DNA of 64,000 nt from Trachythela sp. YZ-2020 (Eukaryota > Cnidaria > Anthozoa > Malacalcyonacea > Clavulariidae). Below, piece by piece: positions 34,401 to 44,877 of the stretch. A program made the position numbers and the translations under genes. Where the stretch lies: positions 1,240,001 through 1,304,000 of the forward strand of contig JADLSH010000091.1 of NCBI GenBank assembly GCA_016169945.1, written 5' to 3'. The notes under the pieces are model-generated. The model ran no database searches, had not been told where the DNA came from, and was given only the letters and a program-made list of their open reading frames with translations. Positions within the stretch are counted from its first letter, which is position 1; each line of letters opens with the position of its first letter.

Positions 34401-37400
34401 ACATTACCGGGGTTTATAGACCAGGTTATAGATGTGCGTTTTCCACGGAATACATAACAAGGCGTACTGGCCTTTGAACTAGGTTCGGCTCGGTTATCTT
34501 AACTGAATCGATGTTACTTTTATTAATGTCAATCAAAATACATTCGAGAAACCATTCTTCCGGGAAACCTTTAGTTCATCAGCCCTTGATCTATTATTTT
34601 GTCATCTACCCTGGAGGTTTTAATTTTTACATCGCCTTTGTTTGTTTTTTCATTTTTTCGTTTGATTGTTTGTTTGTTTGTTTGTTTGTTTGTTTGCTGT
34701 TTGTGTGTTTGTTTACTGTTTGTATGTTTATAATTATGTCTGTCTGTCTGCGTGATGACCCAAAATATGTAACAACTTAATATGAATGTAACAACTACAA
34801 AATTGAACTGTGATTTGGGTTAAAATGAAAATTTAATGATAAGTTCAATATAATTTGCTTTTTCTGAATGCAAACCGTAACGCTGTATAACGTATGTCTG
34901 AATACTTATCATTCTATGATCCAACCAACCTACTCTCTCAAAAAGTATTGGACATGCAGTATATCAAGAGGGGGGCATTGGGGGGTACACCGAACCGCAA
35001 TACCGCACAAAAAATTGTCAAAAACCGAAATACCGTGTTGTAAATCAACAGAATACCGAAACGTCCGAAACCGCATTTCAAAAAGTTAGTTTATGATAAT
35101 TTAACTGCAGCTAAATATAGATTGAAGTAGTAATGGGCAGTTTTAAAGAGGCTAACTACGATTTAACCATCTGACAATATTGGTCAATTCTTCCATCGAA
35201 ATAATTTTTGTAAATTACTTAAAAACAAGTACAAATTCTTGCCAAAAGGCCTTCGCTCTTTTTGCCTGTTTTGCTGAGCAATCTAATGTGTTCAGCTGGT
35301 TCAACTACCGCCGGAACACTGGCTTGACCGCTTATCTCAAATTTAATAATGATTCGTATTTGTGAGTAATGTTTACATGCAATATATAAAGAGAAATGTA
35401 TTCACAGCGTACGCGCTAATTATAATTGAAATGAATTACCTTTTATTTCTTCAGTTCAATAACCGATTGTTGAAACGCGTAGCCCTTCCAAAACGAGATC
35501 GTGCACCAATTAGGAAAGTTAGAGAGTTCCCAATTTCTCCTTGCCCTTGGGACACTGGCTCAGTTTCACCTGTAGGTTCCTCTTCGTCACTGCTGGTGTC
35601 AAATTCATCCATAAGTTCGTCCTGTGATTCTTGATCCGCTGACTCCACTGGTTCTCTCAAATCGCCTTCCGCGACTTCTACCCTACATTCTCCCGAGTCT
35701 ATCGTAACCGGCGCGTCTAATGTGACACACTTCCTTTGATACATGAATTCGGGTAGAGTGCCATGCTTCGCCATTGTTGTCTCTTGACGTACTGTGCGTT
35801 GTCTAACAGCCGCTCCATAGGAGGATGCCCAGTTTCGTAAAACATCACAGTTGGCTTGGGACATTTCAACGATAGGCAAGGGCTACATAGTGGGCACCTT
35901 TGAAAAGGGAATGGTCTCTTCTGGTTTAGGATACCATGACTTCCTGCTCGTATGATAGTATGCTGCCCACTGCGTTACTCTCTTGATAGATTCTTTCATC
36001 GTTAATCCAAAAGATCGGCTGTACTCCATCATAGACATGTTAGCCTGCTTAATGTGAACGGTTGAATGGCAATTCTCCACGTCCAATGTCATGCAACTTA
36101 ACAGGTTGGTAACTTGGTAATCATGTTCCTTCAAGTTGTCGAACAGTCTCTGAAGACCCCACTCGATCAGGTTAACCGATGCTACAGTCTTGGCTGATAC
36201 ATGTCCTTGAGGTCCATTTAGCGCTCCTGTGATTCCTGTGGTATTCCTGATGTCTGCAGTTCTTTTCATCCAGCACGTGTTTGCACTCGCGGACCAGTGT
36301 AAGAGCTTCTACAGACGACTTGACTGTGTAAGGCGACCCTTTGCTATGCATCATATAAGGAACCAATGGCATTTAGAAAATCAGCACACTCAGTAACCTT
36401 ACTGCATCGTTTGATGGAGTTGGTCTGAGCATCACAAAGATATACCACACTGTCAAATTCAGTGCATATTCCCATTGGTTGCTTCAAACGACAATTCTTG
36501 ACTAATCCATCGATACTACCTTCTTCCTTGTCAGAGCCAGCAAACACATCTAACTCTCCACTCGCTTTGCGATGCCACACTGACGATTTCTTCTCATTTG
36601 TAAATAATACGTCTGAGCCAAACTTTGTTAGCACGCACGGTTGATTTAGGAGCCGAACAAGCAACCTGCATCACCATTCTCTGCGTTAATTTGGACGATT
36701 CCTTGGCAATGAGAAATTAATATGCTTCTGTCGCAAAGACACATGCTGTTGATCTTAAGCCAGTCAGGTTTGTACTGAACAATCACTTGCTCATTAACAC
36801 CTTTTAGGCCGACACCGTCTTTTTTCACTTGAAAGGAAACTATAGCTTTTTGAGTATTCTCAGCAGCATAATAGCAGTTCACTTGTAACGCATAGCATAG
36901 CGTAAAAGGAGGGTTGACTGTCACGGTCCCAGAAGTGAATTGCGCCAGTAGTGACATTGTTCTCTGAATATTTAGCCGTCAGCGTTCGGATGTACGTTAA
37001 CAATCTAGCCCTGATCTCTGCGACGGTTCCAATAGATCGTACATGGAGTTTCTCCGCCTGTTCGATGACGTCTTTTTTCTTCCTAAGTTTGGAGATGATG
37101 GTCTTGATGGAAATCGATCCTTCTATGAACTCTATAGCTTTGATAGGACCACTGTGAGAGACGAGAAAGATGATCCCGTCAGAGCAATGAATCTCTTTGA
37201 CGTTGAGATTTCTGGCAATAGGAGAGATCTTGTCGACAGGGCTATGAAGGCGGGCCTTGAACAGAGTGGACACGGAACTCTTCACGTCGTACGACAAGAA
37301 GACAATCCAACCATACGAAAGAATAGCGATGGATACATACCACGTTGATTGTCCGATGAGTACTTGTCTAACTCGGGTATAATTGTGTGGCAGACATAAT

Positions 37401-38535
37401 GTTATGATCCCCACAAAATCCTTAAGATCCAAAAATATCCTAAACATGTTGAGATTCCAAAACAAGGCAAGGCCTCGGGGTCCTCGAGCAAGGCAAGGGC
37501 GAAGCAAAGTATATTAAGCCAATATAAGGATAAATTTACCGAATACCGTGTACTAAAATGCCAAAAAACCGCATACCGCACGACTAAATAAAACCGAAAT
37601 ACCGCTCTTAAAAAATTATATTACCGAAATACCGCATTAAAAAGATCTGAAAACCGTAATACCGAAAACCCCAATGCCCCCCTCTATCAATAATATCATG
37701 TATATTTTAGCCTATTGTGGCAACCCAGGGTCGCCCACCTATGGCTGCACAAATGGTACATCATATACATATGGATCTAATGTGACATTCTATTGCAACC
37801 CTGGAGAAATTCTTCATGGACATTCATCTGCAATATGTCTGGCGAACTCAACATGGAGCAGTGTACCACTTCGATGTAAGTCTTCGTTCTATTTTCATAC
37901 AATATGCGTGAATTTGTTTGCTTGCATGTTCAAAGTTCTCGTCTTTCTTCTACCATCAAACCGATCACAGCTTGCACTGTAGAACCTACAGATGGAATTC
38001 ACAACAACAAGGTTGTATATGAGAAAGTGTATGTGTACATGCATGTTAACCAGGGAGGAATTATTATAACTTGTTTTAACAACTTGTTATTTTTTCACGT
38101 TTTAAGCACTTGTTGCAAAGTTGCGAATAAACTTTGTTGCAATTAATCACGACTTGCCAAAGTTTATGCGCGTGTTTCAATGAATATTTCAATTATATAT
38201 TTGTTTTAGGTGGACTTTGCATGAGATTACAAGGAACCAACGACACTAGTCGAGGTCGTCTTGAGATTTATCGCTCAGGTTATGGTTGGCATGTAGTTTG
38301 TGAGCATTATTGGGGCATGAACGATGCTCAGGTAGCATGCCGGGAGTTAGGCTTCACTGGTGCAAGCGCTGTACGTTATAATGCTTATTATGGCAGAGGC
38401 AGCAATAGATATGTCTTAGATTTCCATCCGTATTGTTCTGGGACAGAATCCTCATTACGAGATTGTCGGAGTGGTTATTACTTTTGGAGAGATTTCTGCA
38501 GCCACAATGAAAACGTTGGCATTGAATGTTATTGA
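28334..38535 (+). CDS. Secreted PAN/Apple - Sushi (CCP) - SRCR protein, five exons
   Basis: Complete gene of 277 residues. Exons: 28334-28439, 30393-30610, 34325-34343, 37711-37875, 38210-38535. Total coding length is 834 bases and intron phases run 1, 0, 1, 1 without conflict. Residues 1-22 are a signal peptide (hydrophobic core LVTTIFLVSVV). Residues 25-108 form a PAN/Apple domain with Cys at 25, 56, 60, 66 and 82; the NCQL motif is typical and a sixth Cys is not evident. Residues 117-170 are one Sushi/CCP module with the usual four Cys plus an unusual Cys at 127. Residues 171-277 are a SRCR domain (six Cys; GRLEIY, WGMNDAQVACRELG, CRSG motifs) ending at TGA. No membrane segment follows, so the product should be secreted. 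These modules bind carbohydrate or protein ligands; a role in microbe recognition or adhesion is a guess. Introns 2 and 3 each contain a transposon. Confidence 0.85.
28725..28810 (+). repeat. tRNA-like sequence, probably SINE-derived
   Basis: TAGCTGGTAGCTC (A-box-like) and a perfect B box GGTTCGAATCC are spaced as in a tRNA, followed by CCGGCCGGTAC and TTTTT. The acceptor stem does not close, so a functional tRNA is unlikely. Confidence 0.45.
29400..30180. repeat. Direct repeats bounding AAGCGCCGCCC repeats
   Basis: A segment at 29400-29512 (CGTGTGCACGC..CTTATGG, TTCCAGTGTA, AAATATACTTGAGGGATTAC) recurs at about 30095-30178 (GTATGG, TTCCAGTGTA, AAATATACTTGAGGCATTAC). TTAAGCGCCGCCC..GATTAAGCGCCGCCC lies beside each copy. 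A direct-repeat layout next to a hammerhead-like hairpin resembles retrozymes or Penelope pseudo-LTRs. Confidence 0.45.
30205..30302. repeat. Inverted pair of degenerate hammerhead-like motifs
   Basis: AACTTCGACATTTCGAGCGA (30208 on) is the reverse of the right arm CGCTCGAAATTAACGTCGAAGTT. Each strand shows CAGACGA/CAGACAA, a short hairpin, CGAAA and GTCGAAG. U4 of the hammerhead core is A, so cleavage is doubtful. Confidence 0.5.
30393..30610 (+). CDS. Exon 2: body of PAN/Apple domain
   Basis: Follows TAATTACTTTCAG, begins phase 1 and ends phase 0 at CAATCA|GTACGT. It carries the C...C.....C spacing (ECYIYCLLQSTC) and the NCQL strand expected of PAN domains. Confidence 0.8.
30700..30990. 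repeat. GGATTTACGAGGGGTGCATGG repeat with poly(C)
   Basis: Contains GATGGATTTACGAGGGGTGC and ends near a run of over 20 C (30968-30987). Related words (ATCCATTTACGCCCC, CACGCCC) appear inverted near 41565-41600. Confidence 0.45.
31222..31419 (+). pseudogene. THAP-like first exon (zinc-coordinating half)
   Basis: A frame from the ATG in the left transposon end runs to a GTAAGG donor. Its end reads VRFCSVYGCHNGTNHCSRKY + FFTL, which fits the C....C and FF start of a THAP DNA-binding domain. About 45 residues precede the domain, unusual because THAP is normally at the very N-terminus. Confidence 0.45.
32205..32411. mobile_element. Palindromic MITE nested in the P-like element
   Basis: CATTACTGGCAGTACCCTAC, CCACTGATGAGTAAAATTGTC and TAAAATACTAAAG on the left are mirrored on the right, ending GCCAGTGAATGGGTTAA. 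Another partial copy is at 807-890. Confidence 0.85.
32558..32672 (+). pseudogene. Possible terminal exon inside the P-like element
   Basis: After a CATTTCAG acceptor, 37 codons read KVCPTVIDTNKKERGLKMQM then FHDCKLVNKC to a TGA. It is Cys/Lys-rich and could be the C-terminal exon of the element's lost transposase. No family recognised. Confidence 0.3.
33792..33981 (-). pseudogene. THAP-like second half on the opposite strand
   Basis: The minus-strand frame ends at a good donor (AAACAG|GTAAGA). Its last part, GIPIRKRQQTNIKTSENDGR then RRYLQAVKTG, fits the second half of a THAP domain (F..IP...RR..WL.AI). It faces the first half at 31222-31419, so the element appears rearranged. Confidence 0.4.
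34325..34343 (+). CDS. Exon 3: 19-base microexon linker
   Basis: Between TTTTTGCAG and GTAAGAA lie 19 bases that convert phase 0 to phase 1, exactly what is needed to join exon 2 to exon 4. They encode a Thr/Val linker (IVVTTK). Confidence 0.65.
34656..34700. repeat. (GTTT)n microsatellite
   Basis: TTTG units repeated about nine times, with TTTGTGTG variation after. Confidence 0.8.
34968..37684. mobile_element. 2.7-kb TIR transposon of unplaced class, in intron 3 of the PAN-Sushi-SRCR gene
   Basis: Perfect 16-base inverted ends: GAGGGGGGCATTGGGG (34968-34983) and CCCCAATGCCCCCCTC (37669-37684). TATCAA flanks both sides (34962-34967 and 37685-37690) as a 6-bp target duplication. Inside both ends are clusters of ACCGNAATACCG, notably in the same orientation at both ends. 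The only coding content is the broken minus-strand protein at 35451-37507. The intact ends and TSD suggest one clean insertion. Confidence 0.8.
35451..37507 (-). pseudogene. Broken SAP/NHL-like protein carried by the 2.7-kb element
   Basis: Six overlapping minus-strand frames (37507-36860, 36957-36646, 36664-36344, 36372-36172, 36269-35883, 35879-35451) follow one another through frameshifts and one in-frame TAG at 35883. In order: NHL-like blades (KEIHCSDGIIFLVSHSG), a SAP-like helix pair (KKKDVIEQAEKLHVRS..AEIRARLL), more NHL-like repeats (SIDGLVKNCRLKQPMGI..VYLCDAQTNSIKRC), an unassigned region with NGPQGHVSAKTV, CMTLDVENCHSTVHIKQANM and AAYYHTSRKSWYPKPEE, and an acidic tail (DEFDTSSDEEE). 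I believe similar uncharacterised multicopy proteins exist in cnidarians, but cannot name the family. SAP domains bind DNA, so a transposition role is possible but unproven. Confidence 0.55.
37711..37875 (+). CDS. Exon 4: Sushi/CCP module
   Basis: A single phase 1-1 exon of 165 bases, the standard arrangement for CCP modules. It shows CGNPGSPTYG, FYCNPG, AICLANSTWS and the final Cys split across the donor (CGAT|GTAAGT). Confidence 0.85.
38210..38535 (+). CDS. Exon 5: SRCR domain and stop
   Basis: Opens after ATTTGTTTTAG in phase 1 and ends at TGA 38533-38535. It encodes a full scavenger receptor cysteine-rich domain: RLQGTND, GRLEIY, WHVVC, WGMNDAQVACRELGF, YCSG, LRDC, NVGIEC. It is nearest the six-cysteine type. 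Confidence 0.9.
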
Positions 38536-38614
38536 ACGTTATTATCTTAGTTTATCTATTGATTTAATTAATTAATTAAAAACCAAGTACCAAACCAATT
38601 ATAGAATTAAATCA

Positions 38615-38620
38615 AATAAA
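38615..38620 (+). terminator. Poly(A) signal of the PAN-Sushi-SRCR gene
   Basis: AATAAA 80 bases after the stop codon, in AT-rich DNA; the expected distance for a cleavage and polyadenylation signal. Confidence 0.5.
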
Positions 38621-38879
38621 TAAGCTTGGGTAACAATCAATGCTAACTTCACTGTGCATGGGAACATTTCGATTCCCCACAAAAAGAGATCCACTTTCTG
38701 ACCTTCAATAAAGGTGCAGAGCTAAGTATTATCACCCCCCCTAATGTTTTATCAGTAAAATATGTTTTCAGTAAAATATTTATTCGTTATTATCATTACT
38801 GATTATTTGATTGATTGATTGATTGACTGATTTGATTTATCAGTTGACAAAAATATTGATTTCAATATTATGGAAAACA

Positions 38880-39890
38880 AAGCAATCATAACAAGCACCA
38901 AAGCAATCATAGCTTCGTCAAGCCATTGTGGAAGACGGGACAGGCGTATTCCAAAATTGACCGGATGCACGTACTGTAGAATAGGGTTAATTCGTTATTC
39001 CCAACTTTAGCTCTTTTAAGTTGAGTCAAAAAATACAATCTCTTTCGTGCTTTCGTGATGACTTGCTAGATATGATCATTCCCCTTCAGGTTACTGGACA
39101 CGGTTAAGCCGATAATTTTTGCACACGTGACTACCTCTAAAGGAATACCGTTCACGATAATCGGATCAAAGTTAGCACTTGCTTTACCAAAACCGATACG
39201 TAGATCCTTGCATTTCGATTCGTTCAACTGGAATTTTACCTCAGAGATTTGGGTTGATAGGTCATTAACGATATCCTGGATTCTGCTTTCACTGTTCTTG
39301 CCTACAATTTCATCTACAGTCGTATCATCTACGTACTTCCACATGTTATTGTCGAGGGTTGTTAAATCATTGATCATTATTAAAAATAACCAGGGCCCTA
39401 ATTTAGTACCCTGTGGAATTCCAGCAGAGATTTCCGCCCAATCCGAGTAAACATCTTGATTCAGTTTTACTCGCTGTTTTCTACACACAACAAAATGACG
39501 AAATCAGTAATCCAGTTAATAACCCAAGGGGGTAAATCATACGTGCGGAACTTAGCAACAAGTAAGCCATGGTCTATGAAATCAAAGGCCTTTCTAAGGT
39601 CAACTAGAATGACTCTAGCTGTTTGCATTTAGTCTTGCAAGTTTTTTGAAGATAGAGAACTCAGACGTATACAACGGTTGATGAATTCCTGCGATATCTT
39701 GATTATTTGAGCTATGTTGTAATGGGTCGAACACACTTATTGGCTCAAGAAATGTTTGATTTATCAAGTTGGCAAGGTCATGGGGAGTGGTAGGGTTTCC
39801 CCCAGTCCCACATTCTATATTTTTGAATAGGGACATTGGGTCTTCACGATGAGTGACCTGTGCGGCCATACCACTAAGTTTTTTTCACTT
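38880..39890 (-). pseudogene. LINE reverse transcriptase remnant
   Basis: The minus strand holds NLINQTFLEPISVFDPLQ (39790), then after a deletion RVILVDLRKAFDFIDHGLL (about 39600), GIPQGTKLGPWLFLIMINDL (39420), KYVDDTTVDEI (39345, the catalytic box as YVDD), KDLRIGFGK and, after a stop at 39066, LFYSTCIRSILEYACPVF (about 38970). This is the finger-palm and thumb of a CR1/jockey-type LINE, 5'-truncated and broken. Confidence 0.8.
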
Positions 39891-40169
39891 CTTTCCACCA
39901 GGTATAGCAGGTGAGCATTTCTTTGGAGGGGATCCAAGTGTTTCCACGGTGGAGATGTTGGCATCAGCTGTTATTAAAGCTTATGTATTTATTCAGTAAA
40001 TATTTCATTTAAATCTATATTATTGAGTATTTGATGGTTGGTTGATTGACGGAATCTTAGAAATAGATTGATTTAATTTTATTATGGCGAAGGAGGTACA
40101 CCACCTTACGTATGAACTAATGTTGTTATGATCTTATATTGTCTAATGATTGTGGGATTTCTGAACTCA

Positions 40170-40303
40170 CATGGTAAATATATTGGGCGACGAAACTCTG
40201 AGTGGCTCCACAACGGGCAAGATGGAAAATTGCTTGACCGCAGTGGGAATCGAACCGCAATCTTTGGTTGCAATACTTCACCAACTGAGCTACGAGGTCA
40301 AGT
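40170..40303 (-). repeat. tRNA-derived SINE
   Basis: The minus strand reads GACCTCGTAGCTCAGTTGGT (A box), AAGTATTGCAACCAAAG, CGGTTCGATTCCCAC (B box), then the body CAAGCAATTTTCCATCTTGC and GTGGAGCCACTCAGAG. It is the head of a tRNA-derived SINE, not a functional tRNA. Confidence 0.7.
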
Positions 40304-40477
40304 CGTTTAACTTTTGGTAGAAGACCCAAATGTATCCAAAGTTAAGTTGCCATTTGATTGTTGTTAAAGCTTATCTATTTATTTAGTAACGCATTTACTT
40401 GTTATTAGTATTGATTATTATTATTGTTATTGTTATTGATTATTTGACTGATATTGATTTATTGGCAAATAAATGTA

Positions 40478-40511
40478 TTTTATTATATTATATTATATTA
40501 TATTATATTAT
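40478..40511. repeat. (ATTAT)n microsatellite
   Basis: Six TATTA pentamers. Confidence 0.85.
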
Positions 40512-40519
40512 GGACAACA

Positions 40520-41930
40520 AAGCGCCAAAAAGCGCCGAGCGTCTATATTTTCCGGCATCTTGAAAATAATGAGTGGATTTCCAAAATATTTCGACAGCGA
40601 AGATGCTCACATTCACCACAGATTTTCATCTATCATAGTCTTACTGTAGTAGCAAGAGATTTGCAACTTTAACAATTGATCAGTTTTGTAAAATTGATAC
40701 TCAAGATATATCCTTAATTCAGTCGGTTCATCCATCTTCAAATGTGCAAGTACTTATCTTTTAACATTTTATCTTTTAAGTACGTTGACGTTTCGAGTAC
40801 TGAGGCCCTTCGGCTTCGCTCTGCCCCCCCACCCCTTATGTTACCCCCAATAAACGTCCCTTTTGTTCAACGTACAAGCAAAAAAGGGGGAAATGAATTA
40901 GTTCAGAAGAGTGTTATGATATTCCCATGACAATAAAACATTGCTTTTACACTAAAAGCTCAGTCCATTTCGATAGGATCAAAAATTGTTACTGAAAATG
41001 CAGGAAATCAGTAGCCTAGAGACTCAATTTGCACACCTTCAATTATCCGCCTTCTTGTTAGGACCCTTTCTGTTGATGCAACCGCCCCCCCCCCGCCCAC
41101 TGATAAATTCTTAAAAAAGCCCTAAAGCCTAATAAGGCAGGCAGTCAACCATGAACATAGGCAAACCATACTTGTAGGGTTTTTACTTTTTGTGAGGATT
41201 TCTCAGTCTATGTTTTCATGGAATCACAGACCACGACGTGGTCTGGAGAAGAACAAAACTAACCGTGAAGACCAGTTTGGGCAATTTGATTTGATTTGAC
41301 AATTCAAAAATGGCTAATCTAACATACAACATTTTCTGACCTATCCGAATTCCGTCAAATCTTCCCCCAAAGTGCATGAAATGGCGTTTTAAGAGACTAT
41401 ACGTTTCAAAATTTTCTGGGGGAGAACGCCCCCATATCCCTTAGTAGCCTCGTGCCTGCAGCACTCGTTAACTGTGCATAACCCATGGCGGTATGAGGGC
41501 CCACATAAACCTTTTTGGCTTTGACCTGCCCCATTACGTTATGTCCTGACCACGCCCTTTCACACCCCCCCTAATGTTTAGATCCATTTACGCCCCTGTG
41601 CGCGGGTGCAGTTATAATTATAAACTAGAACAAAGTCGTGGACAGAGTGGAGACCAGAGCATTTTACGTACAGTGTGCTTTGTTTACTATCTGTTAACTT
41701 ATTCTATTTTTGACTGAGACTTAACAAGCTAAAATTGATATGTTTAAATTCATGGTGAATAATTATGGTTGGCTAAAGTCTCCAGTTGCATATTGAGTTC
41801 ACTGGCGTAACCAAGAGTACCCAGAGCGCAAATTACCTATTGGTAGACTGGAAGTCTGGAACGAGTATTGCAAAAGTTTAGAAATCATTCTACGAAAGAT
41901 TTCTATACGAAAATTCTTGATAATTTTTCT
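40520..41930. other. Intergenic, upstream of SRP9
   Basis: No gene seen. It includes a CGTTTCGAG..AGGCCCTTCG word (40790-40815) like the hammerhead-like repeats and two C-rich stretches. The SRP9 promoter should lie in the last few hundred bases, but I see no clear core element. Confidence 0.35.
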
Positions 41931-41936
41931 ATTAAA

Positions 41937-44253
41937 ATGGTTTATATTGATTCCTGGGATGAATATGTTAAAGCAGTTGAACAGCTATGTCTTGAGGAAC
42001 CTAGCAAGGTGATTTTTTATCGTTTTTTTCCCAAATTTTAGAGAATTTATACACTTGCCTATGTACACGTGTTATTTGTTGTTGAACACAACTTATTCTT
42101 GCTTTTTAAGAATTATTTTGATTATTTAGTTTCGATTTGTTGTTAAATATCGACATTGTGAAGGGAAGTTGGTGTTGAAGGGCACAAATGATAAAGTTGT
42201 GAGTATATAAAGTGTTATTGTTCTTGAAATATGTGGCAGCTTTCAAATATATAAATGTTGGGCCATGTCTTCTGACTTGTGCAGTCTAGGGCTATTGGCT
42301 ATACCGAAATATACCGGTATTGAATCCAATATCTGTATATTGGTATGAGTTTTTCTGTTACACTGATGTGCTGAAATTTTTGGTGTACCATATTTTTTGG
42401 TATATACTAAAAATTTTTATATGCTAGGCTGATGTGGTTAATCGGTTAACCGGAATGAATCGGTTAGGGTCACATCCGTATTCAAGTTGCCACGCAAAAC
42501 ATCAAATTGACGTTTTGGGTGGGTAGGTGGGTCAAAATTATTATGCTGTGACGTTTTCAGGTTTTTACCATGGCAAAATGAATATTTTAAGAAAATCTTA
42601 CCATTATATAACATATGCCACGCTTGACGTTTTCAAGGCTGGGTGGGTGGATTTAGATAAAAACGTCAATTTGACGTTTTGCGTGGCAACTTGAATATGG
42701 ACGGGCCCCTTATTTTTATAGATTTGTTACTCAAGTTACCTAATTTCAGATAACCGACTAACCATAATACCCATTCAGCATTTGAAGAAAAACCAGTGCT
42801 GTGTGTGTTGAAATAGGAATGAATGAAGGACGAGTTTTGTTAACGTCTCAATGTATTTCAAAACTATATCCAACATTCTAAGCAGTCAGGTGACAATGAA
42901 GCTATGCCCCCTTTGGAACTTCACATGGTGCAAGAGAGACTTCTCAAACAAGCTGCTTTTCTTCAATCGGATGAATAAGTGGTGATTCAACTCCAACTCC
43001 AGAATTGTCAGCAAAGAAAAGAAAGTAGCCTTGGACCATTAGTGTCTGCAGCCCAGGTGGTCACAGCGATTATTTGTCCACTGAAATTGAATGCTATATT
43101 TAACATCTGGCTATTGATGGCAATATTAGCTCTCCCACACAAGCACAGCTGAAACCTGAAAAGGTTAATATGCTGGTATTTTAGCAGGAAACTTATTGAC
43201 AAGTGAACGTTTAGTTTAACTGTTTAAGTGTTATAATTCGGATAAAGCACAGGACGTGTGTTTTTGTCATGATTTAATTGTTCAGAACACTTGGCTGAGT
43301 CAGTTTTTTTTATTATTTCATTACGATTATCGGTTTTGGTTATTTTTCAAAACCGCCTGAGCCAAAATTGTTTATCTTTTTGTACTTACAATACATGTTA
43401 AAAACAATGTCTGTCTATGCTCTCATGTGGAAATTCCATTGAAATTGTCACATGCAGTGTTTCTACTTTTCAAAATTTCCTTCAAATTTCCACTAAGGAA
43501 TATTCTTGTCAAATATACAAGGCACAAAAACCAGTATACTGATAATATTGGAATTAATAATTTTCTGGTTTACTGATACTGTAAATTTCTCCTACCAAAC
43601 ATTCCTACTGCAGGCTAGGAGAGAAAATGTTTTCATTGACATATAGATGAGTTTTGGAAATGCATGTCGAGGAAGGTTGGGAAAACCCATAATGCTACCC
43701 ACAGGGTTCTCCACAGGTGTCTGAACAGGAAAGTGTCCCGTAGTGCCGGAGGTGTGACAAACTTTTAGGGGGGTCCAGGGCATGATCCCCTGGAAGTCTC
43801 TGAAATGCCATTTCCTGCATTTTGAGAGAATATTTAAGCTCTTATATAATTCTAAAGATTATAACAATAAAACGTCATATCAATTATAAAACACACCACT
43901 GTTTTACACAAAACTGTGTTTACAACAAAATGCCTTGACACAAACTGTAGGATTCTCCAGGCGGTAATCAGTAGTTGTGGAAACAGTAAATTTTACTGGT
44001 TACCGCCTGATAAGGAGAACCCTTTACCCAGGGGAAGGTTACAAACTTTTTGTAACTCTGAGGACATTGCCTGAGTATCGGACTGTTATATGACTGTATA
44101 TCAAGTCGTTGTAGTTAGAACAAATACTTGCAACTAAGACTGAGTGCATATTTGTTTTTCTAGTGTTTAAAGTACAGAACAGAGCAACAGCAAGATTTAA
44201 AAAGACTGGAGAAACTGAACATTATTTTAATGAGACACATGGCATCAAAATAA
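41937..44253 (+). CDS. SRP9: Signal recognition particle 9 kDa subunit
   Basis: Complete three-exon gene: 41937-42008, 42130-42198, 44164-44253, all phase 0, giving 76 residues. SRP9 pairs with SRP14 to bind the Alu domain of SRP RNA in the cytoplasm and pauses translation of secretory proteins. The order of family motifs is intact: SWDEYVKAVEQL (helix 1), FVVKYRHCEGKLVLKGTNDK (the KYRH.DG.L strand pair), then CLKYRTEQQQDLKRLEKLN (the CL.YKT...D.K..EK helix). It is about ten residues shorter than human SRP9, the loss being at the C-terminus. Exon 2 ends in a consensus GTGAGT donor. Intron 2 (about 2 kb) holds a MITE at 42474-42718. The gene is small and clearly conserved. Confidence 0.92.
42474..42718. 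mobile_element. MITE in SRP9 intron 2
   Basis: CCGTATTCAAGTTGCCACGC and GCGTGGCAACTTGAATATGG are inverted; inner arms AAATTGACGTTTTG and AACGTCAATTTGACG. Confidence 0.75.
43950..44030. repeat. Short hairpin repeat
   Basis: GGATTCTCCAGGCGGTAATC and GGTTACCGCCTGATAAGGAG are inverted round a loop rich in GTAAATTTTAC. Confidence 0.5.
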
Positions 44254-44877
44254 CACCAAGTGTCAGAGAGATAATTACTCGAGTAAAAATGGGAATTCAA
44301 ATAATGTGATGGGAGAGAAATTTTAAATGAAAGAATTCTCATAATTTGAATGGATATGGAGTGAATGTAAAAATGTTGGAGTGGACGGAATGTATATACA
44401 ATGATAAATCGTCAAACAGTTGGTTACAGGGGTTAAAAAAGGCGTACGGACGTACGATTGTACGCCAAAAAATGCTTGACGTAGGTCAAGTATCTAAGGA
44501 AACGTACGATCACGTACACTTGCTACATGCAGCTCCTTTGTGTTAACCTACAATTACTTCAAATAACGAGCATTTTCTCGTCCGAGTTAGCGTCATCACT
44601 TTTCCATCTCGCTATCTGCAGCGCTTTTTAGTCTTTAGTTACCAAAATTTCACGTTGTTTAACGGTTAACTCGCGAGTAACAACGTTTTGAATATTAACG
44701 GTTTCTTTAGTTTAGAGTAAGGCTCGTCTTTTTCTGCTTTGAAAACTCGGTAAACGCCCGCGAAACATTCTTTATTTCTTACAAACAGAAAATAAATACA
44801 ACAGAGAACATGGGTAAAACTAGTTTAGAAAATCGTACGTCAACATCGATAAAACGTACGCCAACTTAAGGCCGGCC

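Noticed and set aside
40170..40303. Functional tRNA gene on the minus strand
   Set aside because: Followed directly by SINE body sequence shared with 27297-27410, and the cloverleaf has mismatches.
42860..42980. Possible extra SRP9 exon (QSGDNEAMPPLELHMVQERL)
   Set aside because: It would insert sequence between two conserved SRP9 exons and contains its own stop; exon 3 at 44164 completes the family pattern.
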